Shown here piece by piece: positions 34,841 through 44,062 of a stretch of DNA of 64,000 nucleotides; the first letter of the stretch is position 1, and each line of letters begins with the position of its first letter. Source of the DNA: an uncultured Prevotella sp. GTDB taxonomy: Bacteria > Bacteroidota > Bacteroidia > Bacteroidales > Bacteroidaceae. The stretch lies in assembly GCA_944320195.1 (NCBI GenBank), contig CALUGP010000001.1, positions 124,001 through 188,000 on the forward strand, written 5' to 3'. The notes beneath the pieces are model-generated. The model searched no databases, was not told where the DNA came from, and worked only from the letters and a program-made list of their open reading frames with translations. The position numbers and the translations under genes are program-made.

Positions 34841-34869
34841 GTGCAATCTTATTGTAACATGTGTGTAAC
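34841..34869 (+). promoter_or_regulatory. Pho-box-like repeats facing pstS
   Basis: On the plus strand GTGCAAT (34841-34847, weak), TTGTAAC (34852-34858) and GTGTAAC (34863-34869) repeat at 11-bp steps. This is the same motif and spacing as the set that faces pstC. A weak -7-like TTATTTCG follows near 34890. The divergent pair suggests common control of pstS and pstCAB-phoU by phosphate. Confidence 0.65.
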
Positions 34870-34952
34870 TCGAATGAAAACGCAATCATGTTATTTCGCG
34901 CCGTGAAAGGCGGCATGCCTAATGTTGACAACTTTTTAAATGAATATACGAC

Positions 34953-35789
34953 ATGGATTTTACAAGGATTATCACAACGATTCTCGCCGCCGCGCTTGCG
35001 CTTGGCGCGTCCGCACAGAAGATTAAGGGTAGCGACACGGTGCTGCCGGTGTCGCAGGAAGGAGCGGAGACATACATGAAGCTGAATCCCAAGGCTCGCG
35101 TAACGGTTACGGGCGGAGGTTCGGGAGTGGGCATATCGGCCTTGATGGACGGCACGACGGACATTGCCATGGCTTCGCGTCCTGTGAAGTTCAACGAACG
35201 GGTGAAGATCAGCAAGAGCGGCAAGCAGTTGCGCGAGGCCGTCGTCGCATACGACGCACTGGCCGTAATCGTCAATCCGGCCAATCCCATCACCCATCTT
35301 ACGCGCCAACAGCTTGAGGACATTTTTCGCGGCAAGGTGACCAACTGGAACCAAGTGACCGACTTGTACACGGGTCGCCGTGGTCCTGACCTTAAGATAA
35401 TCGTGTACTCGCGTGAGACTTCTTCGGGCACATACGAGTTTTTCAAGACCAGCGTGCTGCACGAGAAGAACTACATGGCAGGAGTGCTCTCAATGCCTGC
35501 GACGGGCGCAGTCATACAGTCTGTAAGCCAGACGCGCGGCGCCATAGGCTACGTGGGCATGGCATATGTCAGCAAGAACGTGAGGGCTGTCAAGGTGTCA
35601 TATGACGGCAAGCACTTTGTCTATCCCAACATGGACACAGGGAGAAGCCACATCTATCCCATAATCCGCGAGCTTTACTATTATTATACTGCCGACCGCG
35701 CCGCCGTTGTGGAACCGTTCATAAATTTCTTGCTTTCGCCCGAGGGACAGGAGATTGTGATGAAAAGCGGATACGTGCCGGCAAAATGA
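34953..35789 (+). CDS. pstS: Phosphate-binding periplasmic protein PstS
   Basis: A 278-aa solute-binding protein with signal peptide MDFTRIITTILAAALALGASA. The cleavage region lacks a lipobox cysteine, so it is probably soluble in the periplasm. Phosphate-binding blocks: KGSDTVLPVSQEGAETY, VTVTGGGSGVGISALMDGTTDIAMASR, YSRETSSGTYEFF and GAIGYVGMAYV. It delivers phosphate to PstC/PstA. It is divergent from the pst operon, sharing a 220-bp regulatory region with opposed 11-bp-spaced repeats. A nested hairpin with a T-rich tail follows about 70 bp downstream. Confidence 0.96.
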   Translation: MDFTRIITTILAAALALGASAQKIKGSDTVLPVSQEGAETYMKLNPKARVTVTGGGSGVGISALMDGTTDIAMASRPVKFNERVKISKSGKQLREAVVAYDALAVIVNPANPITHLTRQQLEDIFRGKVTNWNQVTDLYTGRRGPDLKIIVYSRETSSGTYEFFKTSVLHEKNYMAGVLSMPATGAVIQSVSQTRGAIGYVGMAYVSKNVRAVKVSYDGKHFVYPNMDTGRSHIYPIIRELYYYYTADRAAVVEPFINFLLSPEGQEIVMKSGYVPAK

Positions 35790-36428
35790 CGCTTTGCGCC
35801 GTGGCGTAACGGCCGTATAGGCTTTTGATGATATTGTTTTCAGGATAAATGTCGATGCCCGGCATGTTTACGGACAAGCCTGTCCATAGGCATGCCGGTG
35901 TTGTTTTTGTGGGCGTTTCACGGCTTGCCGCCTGTTGGCAATGTGTAAGTGGAAACGCGGTTGTTGCTGTCATTCTGATTCTCGTTGGCGTTGTGGAACG
36001 GCCTTGCTGTGATTTTAAAGGCATCAGGCCGCAAATACACGCTAAATCGATGTGCAAACGTATGTGCGTGATTGCCAGATAATTACGCAGACAAGCGTGT
36101 AAATGTGCAATGACGTTAGTCGAAAACAGCCCCTTTGGCGGTCGGGAAACATGCCAAAAGCCGTTCGGACATGTTGAAAGAGCCGTCCAAACGATGCGTT
36201 TGGGGCGTTGAAACGTTTGCCATATACGGCCTTTCGCCTCCTTGTAAGCCGTATATGGCAGCATGAAATGCCGTGTATTGTAATCCTTGCGGTCGTTACC
36301 TGCCGTTAGTTTTTCTATTTCCGCGTTTTTCATGAACAAAAGCCATGTGTCATAATGTGGCTTATAGGCTTCAGTTTGTTGCATTCTGACATGGCGTAAA
36401 GCCTCTCCATGATGTGTTCCAAAAGGAA
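35790..36428. other. Gene-free stretch with several hairpins
   Basis: Apart from the pstS terminator there is no convincing gene; the long minus-strand frame here overlaps the pstS 3' end and resembles nothing known. Two fold-back elements stand out. GCGTTTCAC (35913-35921) can pair with GTGGAAACGC (35949-35958) and encloses CTTGCC/GGCAA. Decayed GGCCGTC/CCGTATATGGC-type repeat units lie at about 36150-36275. Whether part of it is a structured RNA cannot be decided by eye. Confidence 0.5.
35859..35911 (+). terminator. pstS terminator
   Basis: CCGGCATG (35859-35866) pairs with CATGCCGG (35891-35898), enclosing a second stem GGACA-AGCC-TGTCC. TGTTGTTTTTGTG follows. Confidence 0.65.
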
Positions 36429-36458
36429 AGGCGACCGCTCCTCACGGAGCAGCCGCCT
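36429..36458 (-). terminator. Likely pgk terminator
   Basis: AGGCGACCGCTCC (36429-36441) pairs, with one internal mismatch region, with GGAGCAGCCGCCT (36446-36458). On the minus strand TTTCCTTTT follows; the pgk stop is about 40 bp upstream of the stem. Confidence 0.6.
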
Positions 36459-36496
36459 CGAATTACTATGATGCTAAAAATATGTATAAGTAATGG

Positions 36497-37744
36497 TTAT
36501 GCCTCTATGGCGGCAACGCCGGGCAGAGTCTTGCCCTCTATGGCCTCGAGCAGTGCGCCTCCGCCTGTAGAGATGTAAGACACCTTGTCGGCCATGCCGA
36601 ACTTGTTGATGCAGGCAACAGAATCACCGCCGCCGATGAGAGAGAACGCGCCGTTGGCCGTAGCCTCTGCAATTGCGTCGGCGATGGCTTTTGAGCCGCC
36701 GATGAAGTTGTCAAACTCGAACACGCCGGCCGGGCCGTTCCAAAGAATGGTCTTCGCATTCTTGATAGCCTCGGCGAAAGCCTTGCGTGTCTCGGGGCCT
36801 GCATCCAAGCCTTCCCATCCGTCGGGAATGTCGTTGGCCGGGCATACCTGGGTGTTTGCGTCGTTTGAGAAGTCGTCGGCAGCGATGCAGTCAGAGCCGA
36901 GCACCAGGTTCACCCCGTTCTCTTTAGCCTTCTTAATCACGTCGAGAGCAACGTCGAGCTTGTCATCCTCGCAGATGGACTTGCCAATCTTTCCGCCCTG
37001 TGCCTTTGCGAAAGTGTATGTCATTCCGCCGCACAGAATAAGGTTGTCGACCTTTCCGAGCAGGTTCTCGATTATGCCGATCTTCGTTGAAACCTTTGAA
37101 CCGCCCATGATTGCCGTAAACGGACGCTTGATGTTGCTAAGCACGTTGTCAACGGCCTTTACCTCTTTCTCCATGAGATAGCCGAGCATCTTGTGGTCTT
37201 TGTCGAAATATTCGTCAATAACAGCGGTTGAAGCATGCTTGCGGTGAGCCGTGCCGAAGGCGTCCATTACGTAGCAGTCTGCATAAGAAGCGAGCTTCTT
37301 CGCAAACTCCTGCTGTCGTGTCTTCATCTCTTTCTTGGCTTCGTCGTATGCTGGGTCGGCCTTGTCGATGCCTACGGGCTTGCCTTCCTCCTCAGGATAG
37401 AAGCGCAGGTTCTCGAGCAACAGAGCCTCGCCCGGCTTCAGTGCGGATGCCTCATTGTCAGCGTTTGCGCAATCAGGAGCGAACTTTACGTCCACGCCGA
37501 GGTGTTCAGACACGTTCTTTACAATTTGGCTCAATGAGAGCTTCGGGTTTACTTTGCCTTTGGGCTTGCCCATGTGGCTCATCATGATGACGCTGCCACC
37601 GTCGGCAAGGATCTTCTTCAATGTGGGAAGTGCACCGCGTATGCGGGTGTCGTCGGTTACGTTTCCATTCTCGTCCAATGGCACGTTGAAGTCAACGCGC
37701 ACAATTGCCTTCTTGCCGGCAAAGTTGAATTGATCGATCTTCAT
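36497..37744 (-). CDS. pgk: Phosphoglycerate kinase
   Basis: A 415-aa glycolytic enzyme that transfers phosphate from 1,3-bisphosphoglycerate to ADP. N-terminal substrate-domain motif [25 protein letters not shown], then [24 protein letters not shown], a hinge [16 protein letters not shown], the nucleotide-binding [29 protein letters not shown] and the C-terminal [13 protein letters not shown]. Length and all motifs are normal. It is divergent from queC across 225 bp; TATTTTTG on the minus strand (37822-37815) is a plausible -7 box. A monocistronic unit. Confidence 0.98.
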   Translation of the reverse strand: MKIDQFNFAGKKAIVRVDFNVPLDENGNVTDDTRIRGALPTLKKILADGGSVIMMSHMGKPKGKVNPKLSLSQIVKNVSEHLGVDVKFAPDCANADNEASALKPGEALLLENLRFYPEEEGKPVGIDKADPAYDEAKKEMKTRQQEFAKKLASYADCYVMDAFGTAHRKHASTAVIDEYFDKDHKMLGYLMEKEVKAVDNVLSNIKRPFTAIMGGSKVSTKIGIIENLLGKVDNLILCGGMTYTFAKAQGGKIGKSICEDDKLDVALDVIKKAKENGVNLVLGSDCIAADDFSNDANTQVCPANDIPDGWEGLDAGPETRKAFAEAIKNAKTILWNGPAGVFEFDNFIGGSKAIADAIAEATANGAFSLIGGGDSVACINKFGMADKVSYISTGGGALLEAIEGKTLPGVAAIEA

Positions 37745-37904
37745 GTTTTTTTATGTTTAGAATATAATGGTTTGTGTTACAAATGAAGTTCAGGCCGATG
37801 GCCTCTTCTCATTGCAAAAATAACAAATTATGTTGATAAACAGTTGTAGGCAAATGATAATTTCATGTTTTTTGACATGGTTGCAACATTAATGCAATGT
37901 CCGC

Positions 37905-37936
37905 TTTGCAAATATTAAGGGAAATCATTACTTTTG
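37905..37936 (+). promoter_or_regulatory. queC promoter
   Basis: TTTG (37905-37908), 20-bp spacer, TACTTTTG (37929-37936) match the Bacteroidetes consensus; the queC ATG lies 33 bp downstream. Confidence 0.72.
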
Positions 37937-37969
37937 CACATGAAAAACTTACAGGAGTTACGTTAGAAT

Positions 37970-38626
37970 ATGAAAGACTGTATATTGATTCTAAGCGGCG
38001 GCATGGACAGCACGACGCTGCTTTATGACATGAAGGAGCGGATAGCGTTGGCCGTTTCGTTTGATTATGGCAGCAACCACAACGCTCGTGAGATAGGTTA
38101 TGCAAAGCTTCATTGCAGGCGATTGGGCATAAGGCATTTCGTCATAAGGCTCGACTTTATGAGCGACTATTTCAAAAGCTCGTTGCTCGACGGAGCCGAC
38201 GCCATACCTGAAGGCAGCTATGCCGACGAGAATATGAAGTCAACCGTGGTGCCGTTCCGTAACGGAATAATGCTTTCCATTGCAGCCGGTATTGCCGAGA
38301 GCGAAGGGCTGAAATATGTGATGATGGCCAACCATGGGGGCGACCATTCCATATACCCAGACTGCCGTCCTGAGTTTGTGAGCGCAATGAGCGAAGCGAC
38401 CAAGGCCGGAACTTATCCTGGAATTGAGGTGTTGGCTCCTTACACGGAACTGACAAAAACCGATATTGCACGTAAGGGCCGCGAGCTTGGCATAGATTAT
38501 TCTGAGACTTGGAGCTGTTACAAGGGTGGCGACCTTCATTGCGGAAAGTGTGGAACTTGTGTGGAACGGCGCGAAGCCCTGCGTGACGCTGGCATAGAAG
38601 ACACCACTGAATATGAGGATGAGTAA
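37970..38626 (+). CDS. queC: 7-cyano-7-deazaguanine (preQ0) synthase
   Basis: A 218-aa PP-loop ATPase that converts 7-carboxy-7-deazaguanine to preQ0 on the way to queuosine. The ATP-binding loop LSGGMDSTTLLYDM is at residues 8-21; FDYGSNHNAREI and MMANHGGDHSIYPDCRPEF are QueC blocks. The C-terminal zinc site is SCYKGGDLHCGKCGTCVER. Other queuosine genes are not in the window. A single-gene unit closed by a strong shared hairpin. Confidence 0.96.
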   Translation: MKDCILILSGGMDSTTLLYDMKERIALAVSFDYGSNHNAREIGYAKLHCRRLGIRHFVIRLDFMSDYFKSSLLDGADAIPEGSYADENMKSTVVPFRNGIMLSIAAGIAESEGLKYVMMANHGGDHSIYPDCRPEFVSAMSEATKAGTYPGIEVLAPYTELTKTDIARKGRELGIDYSETWSCYKGGDLHCGKCGTCVERREALRDAGIEDTTEYEDE

Positions 38627-38637
38627 GTATTGGTAAA

Positions 38638-38679
38638 TACAAATGGGGCGCGTTTCAGTTGGAACGCGCCCCATTTGTA
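38638..38679. terminator. Bidirectional terminator between queC and the beta-barrel gene
   Basis: A perfect 17-bp stem, TACAAATGGGGCGCGTT with AACGCGCCCCATTTGTA, with an 8-base loop TCAGTTGG. It lies between two convergent genes, 11 bp after queC and 15 bp after the minus-strand gene. Confidence 0.85.
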
Positions 38680-38694
38680 TTGTATGGATTATGA

Positions 38695-39231
38695 TTAGAA
38701 GTTGTACAGAACACCGAATGTGATGTTGTTGCTGTCGAAATCGAAGCCGGCAACACTCATCTCGCCGCCATTGTCGGCATCCGCTTTTTGATAGCCGAGG
38801 AAACCTACATGTGCAAGGAGGCTGAACTTGCTGAGCTTCAGTTCAATGCCCGGCTTGAGACCTACAGAATATTCATCTCCTACTCCGTTGTAGTGCTTGT
38901 AGCCTATGCCACCGTCGCAGAAGATGTTGATGAGTTTGCTCTTGACGAATGTGAAGCGTGCGTATGGATTAATCTCAAAAGTCTGTTGAAGGCCTGAGTA
39001 TCCAAGATTGCCGTCTACATTCTGCAGGCTTCCTTTAGACCATCCAAGCATGACACCGGCTGCCCATGTGTCATTGAACTTATAGCCTACTTCAGGCAGG
39101 AAACTGTAGATTGTTTCACTGTCGTTACCGTTGTCAACACTTGCCACGCCAACGTTACCGCCAACGTAGATTTGTGCGTTTGCACATACCGCAAACATCA
39201 CTGCGACCAATGTCATGTAAATCTTTTTCAT
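38695..39231 (-). CDS. Small outer-membrane beta-barrel protein
   Basis: A 178-aa protein with signal peptide MKKIYMTLVAVMFAVCANA. Alternating strands (IYVGGNVGVASVDNG, YSFLPEVGYKFNDTWAAGVMLGWSKG, INPYARFTFVKSKLINIFCDGGIGYKHY) end in a terminal aromatic, NNITFGVLYNF. This is the pattern of eight-stranded OmpA/OmpX-type barrels recognised by the Bam complex. No periplasmic peptidoglycan-binding domain follows. The substrate or role is unknown. A strong promoter precedes it, suggesting high expression. Confidence 0.82.
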   Translation of the reverse strand: MKKIYMTLVAVMFAVCANAQIYVGGNVGVASVDNGNDSETIYSFLPEVGYKFNDTWAAGVMLGWSKGSLQNVDGNLGYSGLQQTFEINPYARFTFVKSKLINIFCDGGIGYKHYNGVGDEYSVGLKPGIELKLSKFSLLAHVGFLGYQKADADNGGEMSVAGFDFDSNNITFGVLYNF

Positions 39232-39299
39232 TTTTCTTTCTTTTTTAAGTTAGACAATCAAATGTTGGTTGAGAGCATTTTTACTCTTTATAACCGTGG

Positions 39300-39330
39300 C
39301 AAAGGTATTAAATATACTTTAAATAACAAA
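39300..39330 (-). promoter_or_regulatory. Promoter of the beta-barrel gene
   Basis: Minus strand TTTG (39330-39327), 19-bp spacer, TACCTTTG (39307-39300): exact consensus with optimal spacing. The leader is about 60 nt. Confidence 0.78.
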
Positions 39331-39571
39331 ATAATTAATGACGTAATGATTAAAAAAAATAATAACTGTTAAATGCTTGGCGACACTTTGGCAAATTTCA
39401 ATAACTTTGCATCTCAATTTCAAAATGGAAAAACTTTAAGCGTGCAAGCAGTTTTCACAATGAAGATGTACGCTTGGTATCGATACGGTTAAAATGGCCT
39501 CTGCCTTTTGTTGGGAGTGCCGGTAGTTATCGGTTATTGACAAGTTTGGTGCTGAAGGAGAATTTGTTTAA

Positions 39572-40834
39572 ATGAGAAGATTTGTTTTATTGGTATTGTT
39601 TACGGCTGTTTGTGTGGGTATTAGTTCTCAAACATCAGATTCATTGATAGTTGACGAGTTGCGCAGGGAAGGCGTTTCTTTTTCTGACAACAACTCTGTT
39701 GCATTACTTATGAGCGGGCAAGAAAAGTTTGATGACATGTTTTCGGCCATCCGTCAGGCTCGCAGCAGCGTGCATCTTGAATATTTCAATTTCCGGAATG
39801 ACTCGATTGCTTCTCTTCTTTTTGACCTGCTTGCAGAGAAAGCCGCGCAAGGAGTGGAGGTACGTGCGCTCTTTGACGGCTTCGGCAATGATTCTAACAA
39901 TCAGCCTTTAAGGAAAGAGCATCTGGATGCCATACGTTCTAAAGGCATAGAAATTTATGAGTTTGATCCTATACGTTTTCCTTGGGTCAACCATGTCTTT
40001 CACCGTGACCACCGCAAAATTGTTGTTGTTGACGGCAAAATAGCTTATACCGGCGGAATGAATGTTGCGGATTATTACATCACAGGAACCGATCAGGTTG
40101 GCGAATGGCGTGATATGCATTGCCGTATTGAGGGAGATGAGGTCAACACCCTTCAGGTTATTTTCTTGAGGATATGGAACAAAGTGACCGGGCAAAATGT
40201 GCATGGCGCCAAATATTTTCGTGGGTATCATGGCGCTGATTACATCAAAGGGCTAAAACCTGACACATGTGGCACCGCAGGTAAGAAAATGATTGGAATC
40301 ATAAATCGTGAGCCGAGAACTACTAACGGCATAATAAGGGAGTTTTACACGGATGCCATAAATAATGCCAAGGACAGCATAAAATTAGTGAATCCATATC
40401 TTACATTGAACGGAACGCTTAAACGGGCATTGCGAAACGCCGTAAGGCGTGGAGTGAAGGTTGAGATTATGGTTTCAGAAAAAAGCGATATTCCTTTGAC
40501 TCCTGATTGTGTCTTTTATAACGTACACAAGCTTATGAAGCACGGAGTGGACGTTTGGGTATACCGGAACGGTTTTCATCATACGAAAATTATAATGGTG
40601 GACGGCCGTTTCTGTACGGTCGGCAGTGCAAACCTTAATTCCAGGAGCTTGAATTTTGATTATGAAGAGAATGCCGTAATCGTGGATCCTTGTACGACAA
40701 AAGAATTAGACGATATGTTCGAGAATGACAAGAAGCATTCGTTCAAGCTTACAGAAGAGGTGTGGGACGAGTGGCGCACTCCGTGGCAGAAGTTTGTAGG
40801 ATGGTTCGCCCATCTTCTGGCTCCGTTTCTTTGA
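39572..40834 (+). CDS. Exported phospholipase-D-type cardiolipin synthase-like protein
   Basis: A 420-aa protein with an N-terminal signal (MRRFVLLVLFTAVCVGISSQ) instead of the two membrane spans of classical ClsA. Two HKD catalytic motifs are intact: H147-K149-D154 in HRKIVVVDG and H337-K339-D344 in HTKIIMVDG, each followed by a GG/GS-N block (YTGGMN, VGSANLNSRS). Family members join phosphatidyl groups into cardiolipin or hydrolyse phosphodiesters. With a cleavable signal the active site would face the periplasm. It is a single-gene unit, convergent with the TPR gene. A -7 box TAACTTTG lies at 39402-39409, giving a 160-nt leader; the rest of the 39232-39571 gap holds only the divergent promoter. 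Confidence 0.88.
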   Translation: MRRFVLLVLFTAVCVGISSQTSDSLIVDELRREGVSFSDNNSVALLMSGQEKFDDMFSAIRQARSSVHLEYFNFRNDSIASLLFDLLAEKAAQGVEVRALFDGFGNDSNNQPLRKEHLDAIRSKGIEIYEFDPIRFPWVNHVFHRDHRKIVVVDGKIAYTGGMNVADYYITGTDQVGEWRDMHCRIEGDEVNTLQVIFLRIWNKVTGQNVHGAKYFRGYHGADYIKGLKPDTCGTAGKKMIGIINREPRTTNGIIREFYTDAINNAKDSIKLVNPYLTLNGTLKRALRNAVRRGVKVEIMVSEKSDIPLTPDCVFYNVHKLMKHGVDVWVYRNGFHHTKIIMVDGRFCTVGSANLNSRSLNFDYEENAVIVDPCTTKELDDMFENDKKHSFKLTEEVWDEWRTPWQKFVGWFAHLLAPFL

Positions 40835-40850
40835 CGGGGTTCATTGGGGC

Positions 40851-43028
40851 TTATTCTTCGCTTACCAGTTCGGCCATAAGCTGTATGTCAGTGTCGTTAA
40901 TCTCATGTGCGGTCAGGATGTCGATGTCGTTTGCAAAGTCTTCACTGATGTCGTAATCCTTCGTGTCCTTATGCGACTTTGCGAACGTTTTAAACATTCT
41001 CGTCGCTTCGTCGGTATGCCCCATGAACCATTGGCAGTATCCGGCGTTTAGCCAGTCACCGTTCTCAACTTCTTCACTGTTCAGTAGTCTGTTGTATGCT
41101 TTTTCTGCCTGTTCGTTTTTGTTGACTCCCATCAGAGTCCATGCCAGCACACGTGTTACGGACATTGAGCCGGGGTGTTCTATGTCGAGCTTGTAAAGTG
41201 TGTTCAAGGCTTCGTCGTATTTCTTGTCTTTTGACGTGGCGATGCAAAAATTCAGTGCGAATGTGCTGTTGTTGGGTTCTGAGAGCATCAGCTCTTTATA
41301 GCACTTGGCAGAATACGCATAATTGCCGCATTCGAAATATGAGCGTGCCAACAGTGACAATGCCCGCTTGTTGTTCGGCTCAAGCTCTCTTAAAGTCTTG
41401 AAATAAGTTGTGGCCAGTTCCGGCTTACGCTCAAACTCGAGGTTGAACAGTCCGTGGACCAATAAACTCTTAGGGCTTGTCTTGTCGTCAAATACAGACA
41501 GAATTTCCTTTAAGGCATTCTTGTTCTTGTGTTTTATCATGAAATAGCATAAGTCCGGGTACATTTCGGCCATGCCCGTCCCTTCGAATATCTTGTCTGT
41601 AACGAATACAAAATGTCCGTTCTCAAACGGGTTGACTATCTGCCTGCGCTGAGGGTACAGGCGGAAGAACCGGTACATGTCCTGCAGTATCATGCGCCTG
41701 ATGTATGCCGGGTTTTTCAATTCTTCGGTGCTCATTGCAGGCCCCATGGCGTCGCTTGTATTTAGCATTTCCTTCATGTTTTCAGGCAGATGCGCTATTA
41801 CTGACGACAGGGCCAGGGCGAATGAGTATTTGTCGCTGTCGCAGAAAGGGCCGTTTTCAAGAATGTTTGTTATGATGTTTGTTCCTTTCATCTTGTCAAC
41901 GGTACCTGATATTTCCGGATTCTCGATATAGAACGGGCAAAACCAGTTGGTTGCTTTGTAGAAGAACGGAAAACGTTTCATTTGCGAGAAGCCACCGAAG
42001 TAAATGTCTGAGCCGGCTTTTTGCATGCTCATCATTTTCTGAAAGCTTTCTTCCATCTTTTCCATGGCCTTGTCTGACGCTTCCGGGTCGAACACGTCTT
42101 GCATCGGGTCTTCTTCTTTTTCCTGTATGCCGAATCTTGTAATCTTGAGGTTGTTGTTCTTTATAAGATCCGGCATTATGTCGCGTTGTATCTTGTCGTT
42201 GTCCTGTTCGGCGTTCATGCAGAAGATTATTTGCTTTTGCAGGTCGGCCAGTTCGCTTACGGTTCCGGCCTGTTTCAAGGCCTCTGCCACGCGCGGCCTC
42301 ATCTTCTTTTCCTGTCTTGTGCCGGCAGACAGCGAGAACACCCATCCAATCAAGGCTTTCTGGCGCACTTTCTCGTCGGTCGCTTTTGTGTAGACTTCGA
42401 TCAGTGTTGCAAACTTGTTGTCGTCCATGTTGTTCATTGCGGAAAGCGTTGTCGCGCTTACAAGCATTTGTGCGTCCATTGTGTCGATGGTGGGCGACAG
42501 TATCAGGTTTTCAAAAAAGTCTTTGTCGTGGCCGCTCCAGCTGCCAGAAGTTATGATGCTGCAGAACAGGGCTTGGATGAAGTTGTTGTGCCTGCGGTAT
42601 ATTTCCTTGCTTTTTTCCGTCTTTGATGGCTCTGTCTCAAGGCTCAGCATCGCGGTTTCGGCAACAAAGTTTTCAAGTGTTGACTTTATGTTTTCATCAG
42701 ACAGGTTTACGCCTGCCTTTTTTTGAGACATTTCCTTAAAGAACTGTGTGGAGCTTATGTGGTAGGCCATGCGCATGTCATAAGCGAAGCGGTACAGCCT
42801 GTCGCCGATGTTGTTGTACACATCGGCACGTTGTGGGTCGTTGAATCCGCGTTTCATGTAGTCGAGCATGAGCCTGAAGTCGCCTTCAATACGTTCAAGC
42901 TCCCCGTCGTACACCATGTGCGGGTGTGCGTCGACAAACGAGCGTGAGGCCCGTATGGCCCGTCCCAGCTTGTTTTTTTCTATCAGTGAGAATATGTCGT
43001 TGAGCTGTTTTGTCTCTTTGTTGTCCAT
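40851..43028 (-). CDS. Large tetratricopeptide-repeat protein, unknown function
   Basis: A 725-aa cytosolic protein with no signal peptide, acidic and mostly helical. TPR-like repeats are clearest in the C-terminal third (VHGLFNLEFERKPELATTYFKTLRELEPNNKRALSLLARSYFECGNYAYSAKCYKELMLSEPNNSTF..). The N-terminal half (DIFSLIEKNKLGRAIRASRSFVDAHPHM) is helical without a recognised domain. It starts 2 bp after the solute-binding lipoprotein stop, so the two are co-transcribed. It may be a scaffold, but no activity can be assigned. Confidence 0.75.
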   Translation of the reverse strand: MDNKETKQLNDIFSLIEKNKLGRAIRASRSFVDAHPHMVYDGELERIEGDFRLMLDYMKRGFNDPQRADVYNNIGDRLYRFAYDMRMAYHISSTQFFKEMSQKKAGVNLSDENIKSTLENFVAETAMLSLETEPSKTEKSKEIYRRHNNFIQALFCSIITSGSWSGHDKDFFENLILSPTIDTMDAQMLVSATTLSAMNNMDDNKFATLIEVYTKATDEKVRQKALIGWVFSLSAGTRQEKKMRPRVAEALKQAGTVSELADLQKQIIFCMNAEQDNDKIQRDIMPDLIKNNNLKITRFGIQEKEEDPMQDVFDPEASDKAMEKMEESFQKMMSMQKAGSDIYFGGFSQMKRFPFFYKATNWFCPFYIENPEISGTVDKMKGTNIITNILENGPFCDSDKYSFALALSSVIAHLPENMKEMLNTSDAMGPAMSTEELKNPAYIRRMILQDMYRFFRLYPQRRQIVNPFENGHFVFVTDKIFEGTGMAEMYPDLCYFMIKHKNKNALKEILSVFDDKTSPKSLLVHGLFNLEFERKPELATTYFKTLRELEPNNKRALSLLARSYFECGNYAYSAKCYKELMLSEPNNSTFALNFCIATSKDKKYDEALNTLYKLDIEHPGSMSVTRVLAWTLMGVNKNEQAEKAYNRLLNSEEVENGDWLNAGYCQWFMGHTDEATRMFKTFAKSHKDTKDYDISEDFANDIDILTAHEINDTDIQLMAELVSEE

Positions 43029-43030
43029 AG

Positions 43031-43957
43031 TCAGTTGTCTTTAAGCCATTTGTCGGCCGTGTCGATGTCTTTTTGCCGTGGTGCTTTGGCGTGTTCGTAT
43101 CTCATTTTCGGCAGGGCGTTGACGGTCTTGTCGTCAACTTTGCAGTATTTCCTTATTTCTGCCGAGTAGTGTTTGACTCCATACTTGTTTATTGAGTCAC
43201 ATGCCGCGTCGTATCCCTTGATGAATGCTTTTAGCTGTTTTTGCCTGCGTTCGTCTTTCATAGCCTTGCCGTTGAAGGCAATCACGCCAAGCCTCATGTC
43301 TTTATCCCGGCTGTCCATCAGTACGTGGTTTTTATACAGGCGCGCGGTCGTGGCCTGCGGTTCGGGCAGCAGCACGGCGTCCATCTCGTTGTTGAGCAGC
43401 ATCTGCAGCCTCAGTGCCACGTCGTTTATCTGTATCTTGAACACTTCGTCACCGTTCAGCTTCACGCTGTCTACGGCATAGTCGGCCAGCAGCGCCGTGG
43501 CCGAGAAGCGCGCCATCGCAACCATCTTGTCGCTCAGTTGGTTTAGTCTTCTAATTCGCGCAATCCTGTTGCTTGTCAGTTGCCAGTAAGCGTTGGTCTG
43601 GGCGATGTAGTCAAGCGCCATGCCTTTTTTCTTCATGTGCTGTCCGCGCACAATATCGGTCACGTTGCCTTCAATCCTTCCGGTCTTTAACGCCTCGTCG
43701 CAGTCTATCTGCGCCATGAACTGCACGAGCCTTACGTCGGCTTGCGCCGTGTCGAACAGGCCGTGTTCCTTTGCTACATAAACAGGCAGGCAGTCAAGCG
43801 TTGGCAGCACTCCTATCTTCAACGCGAGCGAGTCTTCCTTGCGCAGTCTTTCCTGTTCGGCCTTGGTCTGCCTTTTCATCTCGTCGTATGACGGGCCGCA
43901 CCCGGCCATGACGGCCATCGCAGAGAATAGAATAAGGATTGCATATCTGGCTTTCAT
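43031..43957 (-). CDS. Solute-binding lipoprotein (ABC transporter PBP-2 / NMT1-like)
   Basis: A 308-aa lipoprotein: MKARYAILILFSAMAVMAGC, Cys20. The mature part has the type 2 periplasmic-binding pattern of NMT1/SsuA-like proteins: LKIGVLPTLDCLPVYVAKEHGLFD, then a segment with LNNEMDAVLLPEPQATTARLY, matching the E(P).A hinge of aliphatic-sulfonate/thiamine-precursor binders. No permease or ATPase gene is adjacent; instead the TPR gene follows. The ligand is unknown. It sits behind a promoter at 44063-44092. Confidence 0.78.
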   Translation of the reverse strand: MKARYAILILFSAMAVMAGCGPSYDEMKRQTKAEQERLRKEDSLALKIGVLPTLDCLPVYVAKEHGLFDTAQADVRLVQFMAQIDCDEALKTGRIEGNVTDIVRGQHMKKKGMALDYIAQTNAYWQLTSNRIARIRRLNQLSDKMVAMARFSATALLADYAVDSVKLNGDEVFKIQINDVALRLQMLLNNEMDAVLLPEPQATTARLYKNHVLMDSRDKDMRLGVIAFNGKAMKDERRQKQLKAFIKGYDAACDSINKYGVKHYSAEIRKYCKVDDKTVNALPKMRYEHAKAPRQKDIDTADKWLKDN

Positions 43958-44062
43958 ACGTCTACATTATTAAAAAGGGCAGCCCAGCGTTAAAAACACG
44001 AGTCGCCCTTCAGAGTTTATAAATTAATGTGCGATATTAGTCATCCGTATTGAATGGTGGTG

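Noticed and set aside
35719..36384. 221-aa minus-strand open frame downstream of pstS
   Set aside because: It overlaps the 3' end of pstS, has no recognisable domain, and is rich in codon usage unlike the neighbours.
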